This document shows, one piece after another, positions 26,801 through 41,800 of a stretch of 64,000 bases of DNA (positions within the stretch are counted from its first letter, which is position 1; each line of letters begins with the position of its first letter). This DNA is from Henricia sp. BOLD:AAB3569. Taxonomy: Eukaryota > Echinodermata > Asteroidea > Spinulosida > Echinasteridae. Position numbers and translations under genes: made by a program. The notes beneath the pieces were generated by a model. That model did not search any database and was not told the origin of the DNA. It saw only the letters and a program-made list of their open reading frames with translations. Where the stretch lies: contig JBBELK010000818.1 of NCBI GenBank assembly GCA_037783545.1, forward strand, positions 186,001 to 250,000, given 5' to 3'.

Positions 26801-29800
26801 AATGTTCCGACGAACTTCAAATTTTGCATGCCCTAAACTCTCTATATTGCGCACTTGTCATAAAAAATTGACAGACTTTCGCCGGGAAATGGCAGAGAAA
26901 TTTCAAAGTTTAGAAAAAACTGGGTTGAGGCTTCCTGACTGCTCTCACGCAAACCGTGGCTGTCTGTACACACCTCTTTGGGGTACTCCTGAGTTGTGCG
27001 CATGCTCAGTCATTCGGACTGTCGTTAACGCACCGCAGTTTGGCTCGGCAATTTGGTCAAAGTGTGGTCCAAACGTCGGCAAATTTGGAGGTCGAAAAAT
27101 GTTCCGACGAACTTCAAATTTTGCATGCCCTAAACTCTCTATATTGCGCACTTGTCATAAAAAATTGACAGACTTTCGCCGGGAAATGGCAGAGAAATTT
27201 CAAAGTTTAGAAAAAACTGGGTTGAGGCTTCCTGACTGCTCTCACGCAAACCGTGGCTGTCTGTACACACCTCTTTGGGTACTCCTGAGTTGTGCGCATG
27301 CTCAGTCATTCGGACTGTCGTTAACGCACCGCAGTTTGGCTCGGCAATTTGGTCAAAGTGTGGTCCAAACGTCGGCAAATTTGGAGGTCGAAAAATGTTC
27401 CGACGAACTTCAAATTTTGCATGCCCTAAACTCTCTATATTGCGCACTTGTCATAAAAAATTGACAGACTTTCGCCGGGAAATGGCAGAGAAATTTCAAA
27501 GTTTAGAAAAAACTGGGTTGAGGCTTCCTGACTGCTCTCACGCAAACCGTGGCTGTCTGTACACACCTCTTTGGGGTACTCCTGAGTTGTGCGCATGCTC
27601 AGTCATTCGGACTGTCGTTAACGCACCGCAGTTTGGCTCGGCAATTTGGTCAAAGTGTGGTCCAAACGTCGGCAAATTTGGAGGTCGAAAAATGTTCCGA
27701 CGAACTTCAAATTTTGCATGCCCTAAACTCTCTATATTGCGCACTTGTCATAAAAAATTGACAGACTTTCGCCGGGAAATGGCAGAGAAATTTCAAAGTT
27801 TAGAAAAAACTGGGTTGAGGCTTCCTGACTGCTCTCACGCAAACCGTGGCTGTCTGTACACACCTCTTTGGGGTACTCCTGAGTTGTGCGCATGCTCAGT
27901 CATTCGGACTGTCGTTAACGCACCGCAGTTTGGCTCGGCAATTTGGTCAAAGTGTGGTCCAAACGTCGGCAAATTTGGAGGTCGAAAAATGTTCCGACGA
28001 ACTTCAAATTTTGCATGCCCTAAACTCTCTATATTGCGCACTTGTCATAAAAAATTGACAGACTTTCGCCGGGAAATGGCAGAGAAATTTCAAAGTTTAG
28101 AAAAAACTGGGTTGAGGCTTCCTGACTGCTCTCACGCAAACCGTGGCTGTCTGTACACACCTCTTTGGGGTACTCCTGAGTTGTGCGCATGCTCAGTCAT
28201 TCGGACTGTCGTTAACGCACCGCAGTTTGGCTCGGCAATTTGGTCAAAGTGTGGTCCAAACGTCGGCAAATTTGGAGGTCGAAAAATGTTCCGACGAACT
28301 TCAAATTTTGCATGCCCTAAACTCTCTATATTGCGCACTTGTCATAAAAAATTGACAGACTTTCGCCGGGAAATGGCAGAGAAATTTCAAAGTTTAGAAA
28401 AAACTGGGTTGAGGCTTCCTGACTGCTCTCACGCAAACCGTGGCTGTCTGTACACACCTCTTTGGGGTACTCCTGAGTTGTGCGCATGCTCAGTCATTCG
28501 GACTGTCGTTAACGCACCGCAGTTTGGCTCGGCAATTTGGTCAAAGTGTGGTCCAAACGTCGGCAAATTTGGAGGTCGAAAAATGTTCCGACGAACTTCA
28601 AATTTTGCATGCCCTAAACTCTCTATATTGCGCACTTGTCATAAAAAATTGACAGACTTTCGCCGGGAAATGGCAGAGAAATTTCAAAGTTTAGAAAAAA
28701 CTGGGTTGAGGCTTCCTGACTGCTCTCACGCAAACCGTGGCTGTCTGTACACACCTCTTTGGGGTACTCCTGAGTTGTGCGCATGCTCAGTCATTCGGAC
28801 TGTCGTTAACGCACCGCAGTTTGGCTCGGCAATTTGGTCAAAGTGTGGTCCAAACGTCGGCAAATTTGGAGGTCGAAAAATGTTCCGACGAACTTCAAAT
28901 TTTGCATGCCCTAAACTCTCTATATTGCGCACTTGTCATAAAAAATTGACAGACTTTCGCCGGGAAATGGCAGAGAAATTTCAAAGTTTAGAAAAAACTG
29001 GGTTGAGGCTTCCTGACTGCTCTCACGCAAACCGTGGCTGTCTGTACACACCTCTTTGGGGTACTCCTGAGTTGTGCGCATGCTCAGTCATTCGGACTGT
29101 CGTTAACGCACCGCAGTTTGGCTCGGCAATTTGGTCAAAGTGTGGTCCAAACGTCGGCAAATTTGGAGGTCGAAAAATGTTCCGACGAACTTCAAATTTT
29201 GCATGCCCTAAACTCTCTATATTGCGCACTTGTCATAAAAAATTGACAGACTTTCGCCGGGAAATGGCAGAGAAATTTCAAAGTTTAGAAAAAAACTGGG
29301 TTGAGGCTTCCTGACTGCTCTCACGCAAACCGTGGCTGTCTGTACACACCTCTTTGGGGTACTCCTGAGTTGTGCGCATGCTCAGTCATTCGGACTGTCG
29401 TTAACGCACCGCAGTTTGGCTCGGCAATTTGGTCAAAGTGTGGTCCAAACGTCGGCAAATTTGGAGGTCGAAAAATGTTCCGACGAACTTCAAATTTTGC
29501 ATGCCCTAAACTCTCTATATTGCGCACTTGTCATAAAAAATTGACAGACTTTCGCCGGGAAATGGCAGAGAAATTTCAAAGTTTAGAAAAAACTGGGTTG
29601 AGGCTTCCTGACTGCTCTCACGCAAACCGTGGCTGTCTGTACACACCTCTTTGGGGTACTCCTGAGTTGTGCGCATGCTCAGTCATTCGGACTGTCGTTA
29701 ACGCACCGCAGTTTGGCTCGGCAATTTGGTCAAAGTGTGGTCCAAACGTCGGCAAATTTGGAGGTCGAAAAATGTTCCGACGAACTTCAAATTTTGCATG

Positions 29801-32800
29801 CCCTAAACTCTCTATATTGCGCACTTGTCATAAAAAATTGACAGACTTTCGCCGGGAAATGGCAGAGAAATTTCAAAGTTTAGAAAAAAACTGGGTTGAG
29901 GCTTCCTGACTGCTCTCACGCAAACCGTGGCTGTCTGTACACACCTCTTTGGGGTACTCCTGAGTTGTGCGCATGCTCAGTCATTCGGACTGTCGTTAAC
30001 GCACCGCAGTTTGGCTCGGCAATTTGGTCAAAGTGTGGTCCAAACGTCGGCAAATTTGGAGGTCGAAAAATGTTCCGACGAACTTCAAATTTTGCATGCC
30101 CTAAACTCTCTATATTGCGCACTTGTCATAAAAAATTGACAGACTTTCGCCGGGAAATGGCAGAGAAATTTCAAAGTTTAGAAAAAACTGGGTTGAGGCT
30201 TCCTGACTGCTCTCACGCAAACCGTGGCTGTCTGTACACACCTCTTTGGGGTACTCCTGAGTTGTGCGCATGCTCAGTCATTCGGACTGTCGTTAACGCA
30301 CCGCAGTTTGGCTCGGCAATTTGGTCAAAGTGTGGTCCAAACGTCGGCAAATTTGGAGGTCGAAAAATGTTCCGACGAACTTCAAATTTTGCATGCCCTA
30401 AACTCTCTATATTGCGCACTTGTCATAAAAAATTGACAGACTTTCGCCGGGAAATGGCAGAGAAATTTCAAAGTTTAGAAAAAACTGGGTTGAGGCTTCC
30501 TGACTGCTCTCACGCAAACCGTGGCTGTCTGTACACACCTCTTTGGGGTACTCCTGAGTTGTGCGCATGCTCAGTCATTCGGACTGTCGTTAACGCACCG
30601 CAGTTTGGCTCGGCAATTTGGTCAAAGTGTGGTCCAAACGTCGGCAAATTTGGAGGTCGAAAAATGTTCCGACGAACTTCAAATTTTGCATGCCCTAAAC
30701 TCTCTATATTGCGCACTTGTCATAAAAAATTGACAGACTTTCGCCGGGAAATGGCAGAGAAATTTCAAAGTTTAGAAAAAAACTGGGTTGAGGCTTCCTG
30801 ACTGCTCTCACGCAAACCGTGGCTGTCTGTACACACCTCTTTGGGGTACTCCTGAGTTGTGCGCATGCTCAGTCATTCGGACTGTCGTTAACGCACCGCA
30901 GTTTGGCTCGGCAATTTGGTCAAAGTGTGGTCCAAACGTCGGCAAATTTGGAGGTCGAAAAATGTTCCGACGAACTTCAAATTTTGCATGCCCTAAACTC
31001 TCTATATTGCGCACTTGTCATAAAAAATTGACAGACTTTCGCCGGGAAATGGCAGAGAAATTTCAAAGTTTAGAAAAAACTGGGTTGAGGCTTCCTGACT
31101 GCTCTCACGCAAACCGTGGCTGTCTGTACACACCTCTTTGGGGTACTCCTGAGTTGTGCGCATGCTCAGTCATTCGGACTGTCGTTAACGCACCGCAGTT
31201 TGGCTCGGCAATTTGGTCAAAGTGTGGTCCAAACGTCGGCAAATTTGGAGGTCGAAAAATGTTCCGACGAACTTCAAATTTTGCATGCCCTAAACTCTCT
31301 ATATTGCGCACTTGTCATAAAAAATTGACAGACTTTCGCCGGGAAATGGCAGAGAAATTTCAAAGTTTAGAAAAAACTGGGTTGAGGCTTCCTGACTGCT
31401 CTCACGCAAACCGTGGCTGTCTGTACACACCTCTTTGGGGTACTCCTGAGTTGTGCGCATGCTCAGTCATTCGGACTGTCGTTAACGCACCGCAGTTTGG
31501 CTCGGCAATTTGGTCAAAGTGTGGTCCAAACGTCGGCAAATTTGGAGGTCGAAAAATGTTCCGACGAACTTCAAATTTTGCATGCCCTAAACTCTCTATA
31601 TTGCGCACTTGTCATAAAAAATTGACAGACTTTCGCCGGGAAATGGCAGAGAAATTTCAAAGTTTAGAAAAAACTGGGTTGAGGCTTCCTGACTGCTCTC
31701 ACGCAAACCGTGGCTGTCTGTACACACCTCTTTGGGGTACTCCTGAGTTGTGCGCATGCTCAGTCATTCGGACTGTCGTTAACGCACCGCAGTTTGGCTC
31801 GGCAATTTGGTCAAAGTGTGGTCCAAACGTCGGCAAATTTGGAGGTCGAAAAATGTTCCGACGAACTTCAAATTTTGCATGCCCTAAACTCTCTATATTG
31901 CGCACTTGTCATAAAAAATTGACAGACTTTCGCCGGGAAATGGCAGAGAAATTTCAAAGTTTAGAAAAAACTGGGTTGAGGCTTCCTGACTGCTCTCACG
32001 CAAACCGTGGCTGTCTGTACACACCTCTTTGGGGTACTCCTGAGTTGTGCGCATGCTCAGTCATTCGGACTGTCGTTAACGCACCGCAGTTTGGCTCGGC
32101 AATTTGGTCAAAGTGTGGTCCAAACGTCGGCAAATTTGGAGGTCGAAAAATGTTCCGACGAACTTCAAATTTTGCATGCCCTAAACTCTCTATATTGCGC
32201 ACTTGTCATAAAAAATTGACAGACTTTCGCCGGGAAATGGCAGAGAAATTTCAAAGTTTAGAAAAAACTGGGTTGAGGCTTCCTGACTGCTCTCACGCAA
32301 ACCGTGGCTGTCTGTACACACCTCTTTGGGGTACTCCTGAGTTGTGCGCATGCTCAGTCATTCGGACTGTCGTTAACGCACCGCAGTTTGGCTCGGCAAT
32401 TTGGTCAAAGTGTGGTCCAAACGTCGGCAAATTTGGAGGTCGAAAAATGTTCCGACGAACTTCAAATTTTGCATGCCCTAAACTCTCTATATTGCGCACT
32501 TGTCATAAAAAATTGACAGACTTTCGCCGGGAAATGGCAGAGAAATTTCAAAGTTTAGAAAAAACTGGGTTGAGGCTTCCTGACTGCTCTCACGCAAACC
32601 GTGGCTGTCTGTACACACCTCTTTGGGGTACTCCTGAGTTGTGCGCATGCTCAGTCATTCGGACTGTCGTTAACGCACCGCAGTTTGGCTCGGCAATTTG
32701 GTCAAAGTGTGGTCCAAACGTCGGCAAATTTGGAGGTCGAAAAATGTTCCGACGAACTTCAAATTTTGCATGCCCTAAACTCTCTATATTGCGCACTTGT

Positions 32801-35800
32801 CATAAAAAATTGACAGACTTTCGCCGGGAAATGGCAGAGAAATTTCAAAGTTTAGAAAAAACTGGGTTGAGGCTTCCTGACTGCTCTCACGCAAACCGTG
32901 GCTGTCTGTACACACCTCTTTGGGGTACTCCTGAGTTGTGCGCATGCTCAGTCATTCGGACTGTCGTTAACGCACCGCAGTTTGGCTCGGCAATTTGGTC
33001 AAAGTGTGGTCCAAACGTCGGCAAATTTGGAGGTCGAAAAATGTTCCGACGAACTTCAAATTTTGCATGCCCTAAACTCTCTATATTGCGCACTTGTCAT
33101 AAAAAATTGACAGACTTTCGCCGGGAAATGGCAGAGAAATTTCAAAGTTTAGAAAAAACTGGGTTGAGGCTTCCTGACTGCTCTCACGCAAACCGTGGCT
33201 GTCTGTACACACCTCTTTGGGGTACTCCTGAGTTGTGCGCATGCTCAGTCATTCGGACTGTCGTTAACGCACCGCAGTTTGGCTCGGCAATTTGGTCAAA
33301 GTGTGGTCCAAACGTCGGCAAATTTGGAGGTCGAAAAATGTTCCGACGAACTTCAAATTTTGCATGCCCTAAACTCTCTATATTGCGCACTTGTCATAAA
33401 AAATTGACAGACTTTCGCCGGGAAATGGCAGAGAAATTTCAAAGTTTAGAAAAAACTGGGTTGAGGCTTCCTGACTGCTCTCACGCAAACCGTGGCTGTC
33501 TGTACACACCTCTTTGGGGTACTCCTGAGTTGTGCGCATGCTCAGTCATTCGGACTGTCGTTAACGCACCGCAGTTTGGCTCGGCAATTTGGTCAAAGTG
33601 TGGTCCAAACGTCGGCAAATTTGGAGGTCGAAAAATGTTCCGACGAACTTCAAATTTTGCATGCCCTAAACTCTCTATATTGCGCACTTGTCATAAAAAA
33701 TTGACAGACTTTCGCCGGGAAATGGCAGAGAAATTTCAAAGTTTAGAAAAAACTGGGTTGAGGCTTCCTGACTGCTCTCACGCAAACCGTGGCTGTCTGT
33801 ACACACCTCTTTGGGGTACTCCTGAGTTGTGCGCATGCTCAGTCATTCGGACTGTCGTTAACGCACCGCAGTTTGGCTCGGCAATTTGGTCAAAGTGTGG
33901 TCCAAACGTCGGCAAATTTGGAGGTCGAAAAATGTTCCGACGAACTTCAAATTTTGCATGCCCTAAACTCTCTATATTGCGCACTTGTCATAAAAAATTG
34001 ACAGACTTTCGCCGGGAAATGGCAGAGAAATTTCAAAGTTTAGAAAAAACTGGGTTGAGGCTTCCTGACTGCTCTCACGCAAACCGTGGCTGTCTGTACA
34101 CACCTCTTTGGGGTACTCCTGAGTTGTGCGCATGCTCAGTCATTCGGACTGTCGTTAACGCACCGCAGTTTGGCTCGGCAATTTGGTCAAAGTGTGGTCC
34201 AAACGTCGGCAAATTTGGAGGTCGAAAAATGTTCCGACGAACTTCAAATTTTGCATGCCCTAAACTCTCTATATTGCGCACTTGTCATAAAAAATTGACA
34301 GACTTTCGCCGGGAAATGGCAGAGAAATTTCAAAGTTTAGAAAAAACTGGGTTGAGGCTTCCTGACTGCTCTCACGCAAACCGTGGCTGTCTGTACACAC
34401 CTCTTTGGGGTACTCCTGAGTTGTGCGCATGCTCAGTCATTCGGACTGTCGTTAACGCACCGCAGTTTGGCTCGGCAATTTGGTCAAAGTGTGGTCCAAA
34501 CGTCGGCAAATTTGGAGGTCGAAAAATGTTCCGACGAACTTCAAATTTTGCATGCCCTAAACTCTCTATATTGCGCACTTGTCATAAAAAATTGACAGAC
34601 TTTCGCCGGGAAATGGCAGAGAAATTTCAAAGTTTAGAAAAAACTGGGTTGAGGCTTCCTGACTGCTCTCACGCAAACCGTGGCTGTCTGTACACACCTC
34701 TTTGGGGTACTCCTGAGTTGTGCGCATGCTCAGTCATTCGGACTGTCGTTAACGCACCGCAGTTTGGCTCGGCAATTTGGTCAAAGTGTGGTCCAAACGT
34801 CGGCAAATTTGGAGGTCGAAAAATGTTCCGACGAACTTCAAATTTTGCATGCCCTAAACTCTCTATATTGCGCACTTGTCATAAAAAATTGACAGACTTT
34901 CGCCGGGAAATGGCAGAGAAATTTCAAAGTTTAGAAAAAACTGGGTTGAGGCTTCCTGACTGCTCTCACGCAAACCGTGGCTGTCTGTACACACCTCTTT
35001 GGGGTACTCCTGAGTTGTGCGCATGCTCAGTCATTCGGACTGTCGTTAACGCACCGCAGTTTGGCTCGGCAATTTGGTCAAAGTGTGGTCCAAACGTCGG
35101 CAAATTTGGAGGTCGAAAAATGTTCCGACGAACTTCAAATTTTGCATGCCCTAAACTCTCTATATTGCGCACTTGTCATAAAAAATTGACAGACTTTCGC
35201 CGGGAAATGGCAGAGAAATTTCAAAGTTTAGAAAAAACTGGGTTGAGGCTTCCTGACTGCTCTCACGCAAACCGTGGCTGTCTGTACACACCTCTTTGGG
35301 GTACTCCTGAGTTGTGCGCATGCTCAGTCATTCGGACTGTCGTTAACGCACCGCAGTTTGGCTCGGCAATTTGGTCAAAGTGTGGTCCAAACGTCGGCAA
35401 ATTTGGAGGTCGAAAAATGTTCCGACGAACTTCAAATTTTGCATGCCCTAAACTCTCTATATTGCGCACTTGTCATAAAAAATTGACAGACTTTCGCCGG
35501 GAAATGGCAGAGAAATTTCAAAGTTTAGAAAAAACTGGGTTGAGGCTTCCTGACTGCTCTCACGCAAACCGTGGCTGTCTGTACACACCTCTTTGGGGTA
35601 CTCCTGAGTTGTGCGCATGCTCAGTCATTCGGACTGTCGTTAACGCACCGCAGTTTGGCTCGGCAATTTGGTCAAAGTGTGGTCCAAACGTCGGCAAATT
35701 TGGAGGTCGAAAAATGTTCCGACGAACTTCAAATTTTGCATGCCCTAAACTCTCTATATTGCGCACTTGTCATAAAAAATTGACAGACTTTCGCCGGGAA

Positions 35801-38800
35801 ATGGCAGAGAAATTTCAAAGTTTAGAAAAAACTGGGTTGAGGCTTCCTGACTGCTCTCACGCAAACCGTGGCTGTCTGTACACACCTCTTTGGGGTACTC
35901 CTGAGTTGTGCGCATGCTCAGTCATTCGGACTGTCGTTAACGCACCGCAGTTTGGCTCGGCAATTTGGTCAAAGTGTGGTCCAAACGTCGGCAAATTTGG
36001 AGGTCGAAAAATGTTCCGACGAACTTCAAATTTTGCATGCCCTAAACTCTCTATATTGCGCACTTGTCATAAAAAATTGACAGACTTTCGCCGGGAAATG
36101 GCAGAGAAATTTCAAAGTTTAGAAAAAACTGGGTTGAGGCTTCCTGACTGCTCTCACGCAAACCGTGGCTGTCTGTACACACCTCTTTGGGGTACTCCTG
36201 AGTTGTGCGCATGCTCAGTCATTCGGACTGTCGTTAACGCACCGCAGTTTGGCTCGGCAATTTGGTCAAAGTGTGGTCCAAACGTCGGCAAATTTGGAGG
36301 TCGAAAAATGTTCCGACGAACTTCAAATTTTGCATGCCCTAAACTCTCTATATTGCGCACTTGTCATAAAAAATTGACAGACTTTCGCCGGGAAATGGCA
36401 GAGAAATTTCAAAGTTTAGAAAAAACTGGGTTGAGGCTTCCTGACTGCTCTCACGCAAACCGTGGCTGTCTGTACACACCTCTTTGGGGTACTCCTGAGT
36501 TGTGCGCATGCTCAGTCATTCGGACTGTCGTTAACGCACCGCAGTTTGGCTCGGCAATTTGGTCAAAGTGTGGTCCAAACGTCGGCAAATTTGGAGGTCG
36601 AAAAATGTTCCGACGAACTTCAAATTTTGCATGCCCTAAACTCTCTATATTGCGCACTTGTCATAAAAAATTGACAGACTTTCGCCGGGAAATGGCAGAG
36701 AAATTTCAAAGTTTAGAAAAAACTGGGTTGAGGCTTCCTGACTGCTCTCACGCAAACCGTGGCTGTCTGTACACACCTCTTTGGGGTACTCCTGAGTTGT
36801 GCGCATGCTCAGTCATTCGGACTGTCGTTAACGCACCGCAGTTTGGCTCGGCAATTTGGTCAAAGTGTGGTCCAAACGTCGGCAAATTTGGAGGTCGAAA
36901 AATGTTCCGACGAACTTCAAATTTTGCATGCCCTAAACTCTCTATATTGCGCACTTGTCATAAAAAATTGACAGACTTTCGCCGGGAAATGGCAGAGAAA
37001 TTTCAAAGTTTAGAAAAAAGCTGGGTTGAGGCTTCCTGACTGCTCTCACGCAAACCGTGGCTGTCTGTACACACCTCTTTGGGGTACTCCTGAGTTGTGC
37101 GCATGCTCAGTCATTCGGACTGTCGTTAACGCACCGCAGTTTGGCTCGGCAATTTGGTCAAAGTGTGGTCCAAACGTCGGCAAATTTGGAGGTCGAAAAA
37201 TGTTCCGACGAACTTCAAATTTTGCATGCCCTAAACTCTCTATATTGCGCACTTGTCATAAAAAATTGACAGACTTTCGCCGGGAAATGGCAGAGAAATT
37301 TCAAAGTTTAGAAAAAACTGGGTTGAGGCTTCCTGACTGCTCTCACGCAAACCGTGGCTGTCTGTACACACCTCTTTGGGGTACTCCTGAGTTGTGCGCA
37401 TGCTCAGTCATTCGGACTGTCGTTAACGCACCGCAGTTTGGCTCGGCAATTTGGTCAAAGTGTGGTCCAAACGTCGGCAAATTTGGAGGTCGAAAAATGT
37501 TCCGACGAACTTCAAATTTTGCATGCCCTAAACTCTCTATATTGCGCACTTGTCATAAAAAATTGACAGACTTTCGCCGGGAAATGGCAGAGAAATTTCA
37601 AAGTTTAGAAAAAACTGGGTTGAGGCTTCCTGACTGCTCTCACGCAAACCGTGGCTGTCTGTACACACCTCTTTGGGGTACTCCTGAGTTGTGCGCATGC
37701 TCAGTCATTCGGACTGTCGTTAACGCACCGCAGTTTGGCTCGGCAATTTGGTCAAAGTGTGGTCCAAACGTCGGCAAATTTGGAGGTCGAAAAATGTTCC
37801 GACGAACTTCAAATTTTGCATGCCCTAAACTCTCTATATTGCGCACTTGTCATAAAAAATTGACAGACTTTCGCCGGGAAATGGCAGAGAAATTTCAAAG
37901 TTTAGAAAAAACTGGGTTGAGGCTTCCTGACTGCTCTCACGCAAACCGTGGCTGTCTGTACACACCTCTTTGGGGTACTCCTGAGTTGTGCGCATGCTCA
38001 GTCATTCGGACTGTCGTTAACGCACCGCAGTTTGGCTCGGCAATTTGGTCAAAGTGTGGTCCAAACGTCGGCAAATTTGGAGGTCGAAAAATGTTCCGAC
38101 GAACTTCAAATTTTGCATGCCCTAAACTCTCTATATTGCGCACTTGTCATAAAAAATTGACAGACTTTCGCCGGGAAATGGCAGAGAAATTTCAAAGTTT
38201 AGAAAAAACTGGGTTGAGGCTTCCTGACTGCTCTCACGCAAACCGTGGCTGTCTGTACACACCTCTTTGGGGTACTCCTGAGTTGTGCGCATGCTCAGTC
38301 ATTCGGACTGTCGTTAACGCACCGCAGTTTGGCTCGGCAATTTGGTCAAAGTGTGGTCCAAACGTCGGCAAATTTGGAGGTCGAAAAATGTTCCGACGAA
38401 CTTCAAATTTTGCATGCCCTAAACTCTCTATATTGCGCACTTGTCATAAAAAATTGACAGACTTTCGCCGGGAAATGGCAGAGAAATTTCAAAGTTTAGA
38501 AAAAACTGGGTTGAGGCTTCCTGACTGCTCTCACGCAAACCGTGGCTGTCTGTACACACCTCTTTGGGGTACTCCTGAGTTGTGCGCATGCTCAGTCATT
38601 CGGACTGTCGTTAACGCACCGCAGTTTGGCTCGGCAATTTGGTCAAAGTGTGGTCCAAACGTCGGCAAATTTGGAGGTCGAAAAATGTTCCGACGAACTT
38701 CAAATTTTGCATGCCCTAAACTCTCTATATTGCGCACTTGTCATAAAAAATTGACAGACTTTCGCCGGGAAATGGCAGAGAAATTTCAAAGTTTAGAAAA

Positions 38801-41800
38801 AACTGGGTTGAGGCTTCCTGACTGCTCTCACGCAAACCGTGGCTGTCTGTACACACCTCTTTGGGGTACTCCTGAGTTGTGCGCATGCTCAGTCATTCGG
38901 ACTGTCGTTAACGCACCGCAGTTTGGCTCGGCAATTTGGTCAAAGTGTGGTCCAAACGTCGGCAAATTTGGAGGTCGAAAAATGTTCCGACGAACTTCAA
39001 ATTTTGCATGCCCTAAACTCTCTATATTGCGCACTTGTCATAAAAAATTGACAGACTTTCGCCGGGAAATGGCAGAGAAATTTCAAAGTTTAGAAAAAAC
39101 TGGGTTGAGGCTTCCTGACTGCTCTCACGCAAACCGTGGCTGTCTGTACACACCTCTTTGGGGTACTCCTGAGTTGTGCGCATGCTCAGTCATTCGGACT
39201 GTCGTTAACGCACCGCAGTTTGGCTCGGCAATTTGGTCAAAGTGTGGTCCAAACGTCGGCAAATTTGGAGGTCGAAAAATGTTCCGACGAACTTCAAATT
39301 TTGCATGCCCTAAACTCTCTATATTGCGCACTTGTCATAAAAAATTGACAGACTTTCGCCGGGAAATGGCAGAGAAATTTCAAAGTTTAGAAAAAACTGG
39401 GTTGAGGCTTCCTGACTGCTCTCACGCAAACCGTGGCTGTCTGTACACACCTCTTTGGGGTACTCCTGAGTTGTGCGCATGCTCAGTCATTCGGACTGTC
39501 GTTAACGCACCGCAGTTTGGCTCGGCAATTTGGTCAAAGTGTGGTCCAAACGTCGGCAAATTTGGAGGTCGAAAAATGTTCCGACGAACTTCAAATTTTG
39601 CATGCCCTAAACTCTCTATATTGCGCACTTGTCATAAAAAATTGACAGACTTTCGCCGGGAAATGGCAGAGAAATTTCAAAGTTTAGAAAAAACTGGGTT
39701 GAGGCTTCCTGACTGCTCTCACGCAAACCGTGGCTGTCTGTACACACCTCTTTGGGGTACTCCTGAGTTGTGCGCATGCTCAGTCATTCGGACTGTCGTT
39801 AACGCACCGCAGTTTGGCTCGGCAATTTGGTCAAAGTGTGGTCCAAACGTCGGCAAATTTGGAGGTCGAAAAATGTTCCGACGAACTTCAAATTTTGCAT
39901 GCCCTAAACTCTCTATATTGCGCACTTGTCATAAAAAATTGACAGACTTTCGCCGGGAAATGGCAGAGAAATTTCAAAGTTTAGAAAAAACTGGGTTGAG
40001 GCTTCCTGACTGCTCTCACGCAAACCGTGGCTGTCTGTACACACCTCTTTGGGGTACTCCTGAGTTGTGCGCATGCTCAGTCATTCGGACTGTCGTTAAC
40101 GCACCGCAGTTTGGCTCGGCAATTTGGTCAAAGTGTGGTCCAAACGTCGGCAAATTTGGAGGTCGAAAAATGTTCCGACGAACTTCAAATTTTGCATGCC
40201 CTAAACTCTCTATATTGCGCACTTGTCATAAAAAATTGACAGACTTTCGCCGGGAAATGGCAGAGAAATTTCAAAGTTTAGAAAAAACTGGGTTGAGGCT
40301 TCCTGACTGCTCTCACGCAAACCGTGGCTGTCTGTACACACCTCTTTGGGGTACTCCTGAGTTGTGCGCATGCTCAGTCATTCGGACTGTCGTTAACGCA
40401 CCGCAGTTTGGCTCGGCAATTTGGTCAAAGTGTGGTCCAAACGTCGGCAAATTTGGAGGTCGAAAAATGTTCCGACGAACTTCAAATTTTGCATGCCCTA
40501 AACTCTCTATATTGCGCACTTGTCATAAAAAATTGACAGACTTTCGCCGGGAAATGGCAGAGAAATTTCAAAGTTTAGAAAAAACTGGGTTGAGGCTTCC
40601 TGACTGCTCTCACGCAAACCGTGGCTGTCTGTACACACCTCTTTGGGGTACTCCTGAGTTGTGCGCATGCTCAGTCATTCGGACTGTCGTTAACGCACCG
40701 CAGTTTGGCTCGGCAATTTGGTCAAAGTGTGGTCCAAACGTCGGCAAATTTGGAGGTCGAAAAATGTTCCGACGAACTTCAAATTTTGCATGCCCTAAAC
40801 TCTCTATATTGCGCACTTGTCATAAAAAATTGACAGACTTTCGCCGGGAAATGGCAGAGAAATTTCAAAGTTTAGAAAAAACTGGGTTGAGGCTTCCTGA
40901 CTGCTCTCACGCAAACCGTGGCTGTCTGTACACACCTCTTTGGGGTACTCCTGAGTTGTGCGCATGCTCAGTCATTCGGACTGTCGTTAACGCACCGCAG
41001 TTTGGCTCGGCAATTTGGTCAAAGTGTGGTCCAAACGTCGGCAAATTTGGAGGTCGAAAAATGTTCCGACGAACTTCAAATTTTGCATGCCCTAAACTCT
41101 CTATATTGCGCACTTGTCATAAAAAATTGACAGACTTTCGCCGGGAAATGGCAGAGAAATTTCAAAGTTTAGAAAAAACTGGGTTGAGGCTTCCTGACTG
41201 CTCTCACGCAAACCGTGGCTGTCTGTACACACCTCTTTGGGGTACTCCTGAGTTGTGCGCATGCTCAGTCATTCGGACTGTCGTTAACGCACCGCAGTTT
41301 GGCTCGGCAATTTGGTCAAAGTGTGGTCCAAACGTCGGCAAATTTGGAGGTCGAAAAATGTTCCGACGAACTTCAAATTTTGCATGCCCTAAACTCTCTA
41401 TATTGCGCACTTGTCATAAAAAATTGACAGACTTTCGCCGGGAAATGGCAGAGAAATTTCAAAGTTTAGAAAAAACTGGGTTGAGGCTTCCTGACTGCTC
41501 TCACGCAAACCGTGGCTGTCTGTACACACCTCTTTGGGGTACTCCTGAGTTGTGCGCATGCTCAGTCATTCGGACTGTCGTTAACGCACCGCAGTTTGGC
41601 TCGGCAATTTGGTCAAAGTGTGGTCCAAACGTCGGCAAATTTGGAGGTCGAAAAATGTTCCGACGAACTTCAAATTTTGCATGCCCTAAACTCTCTATAT
41701 TGCGCACTTGTCATAAAAAATTGACAGACTTTCGCCGGGAAATGGCAGAGAAATTTCAAAGTTTAGAAAAAACTGGGTTGAGGCTTCCTGACTGCTCTCA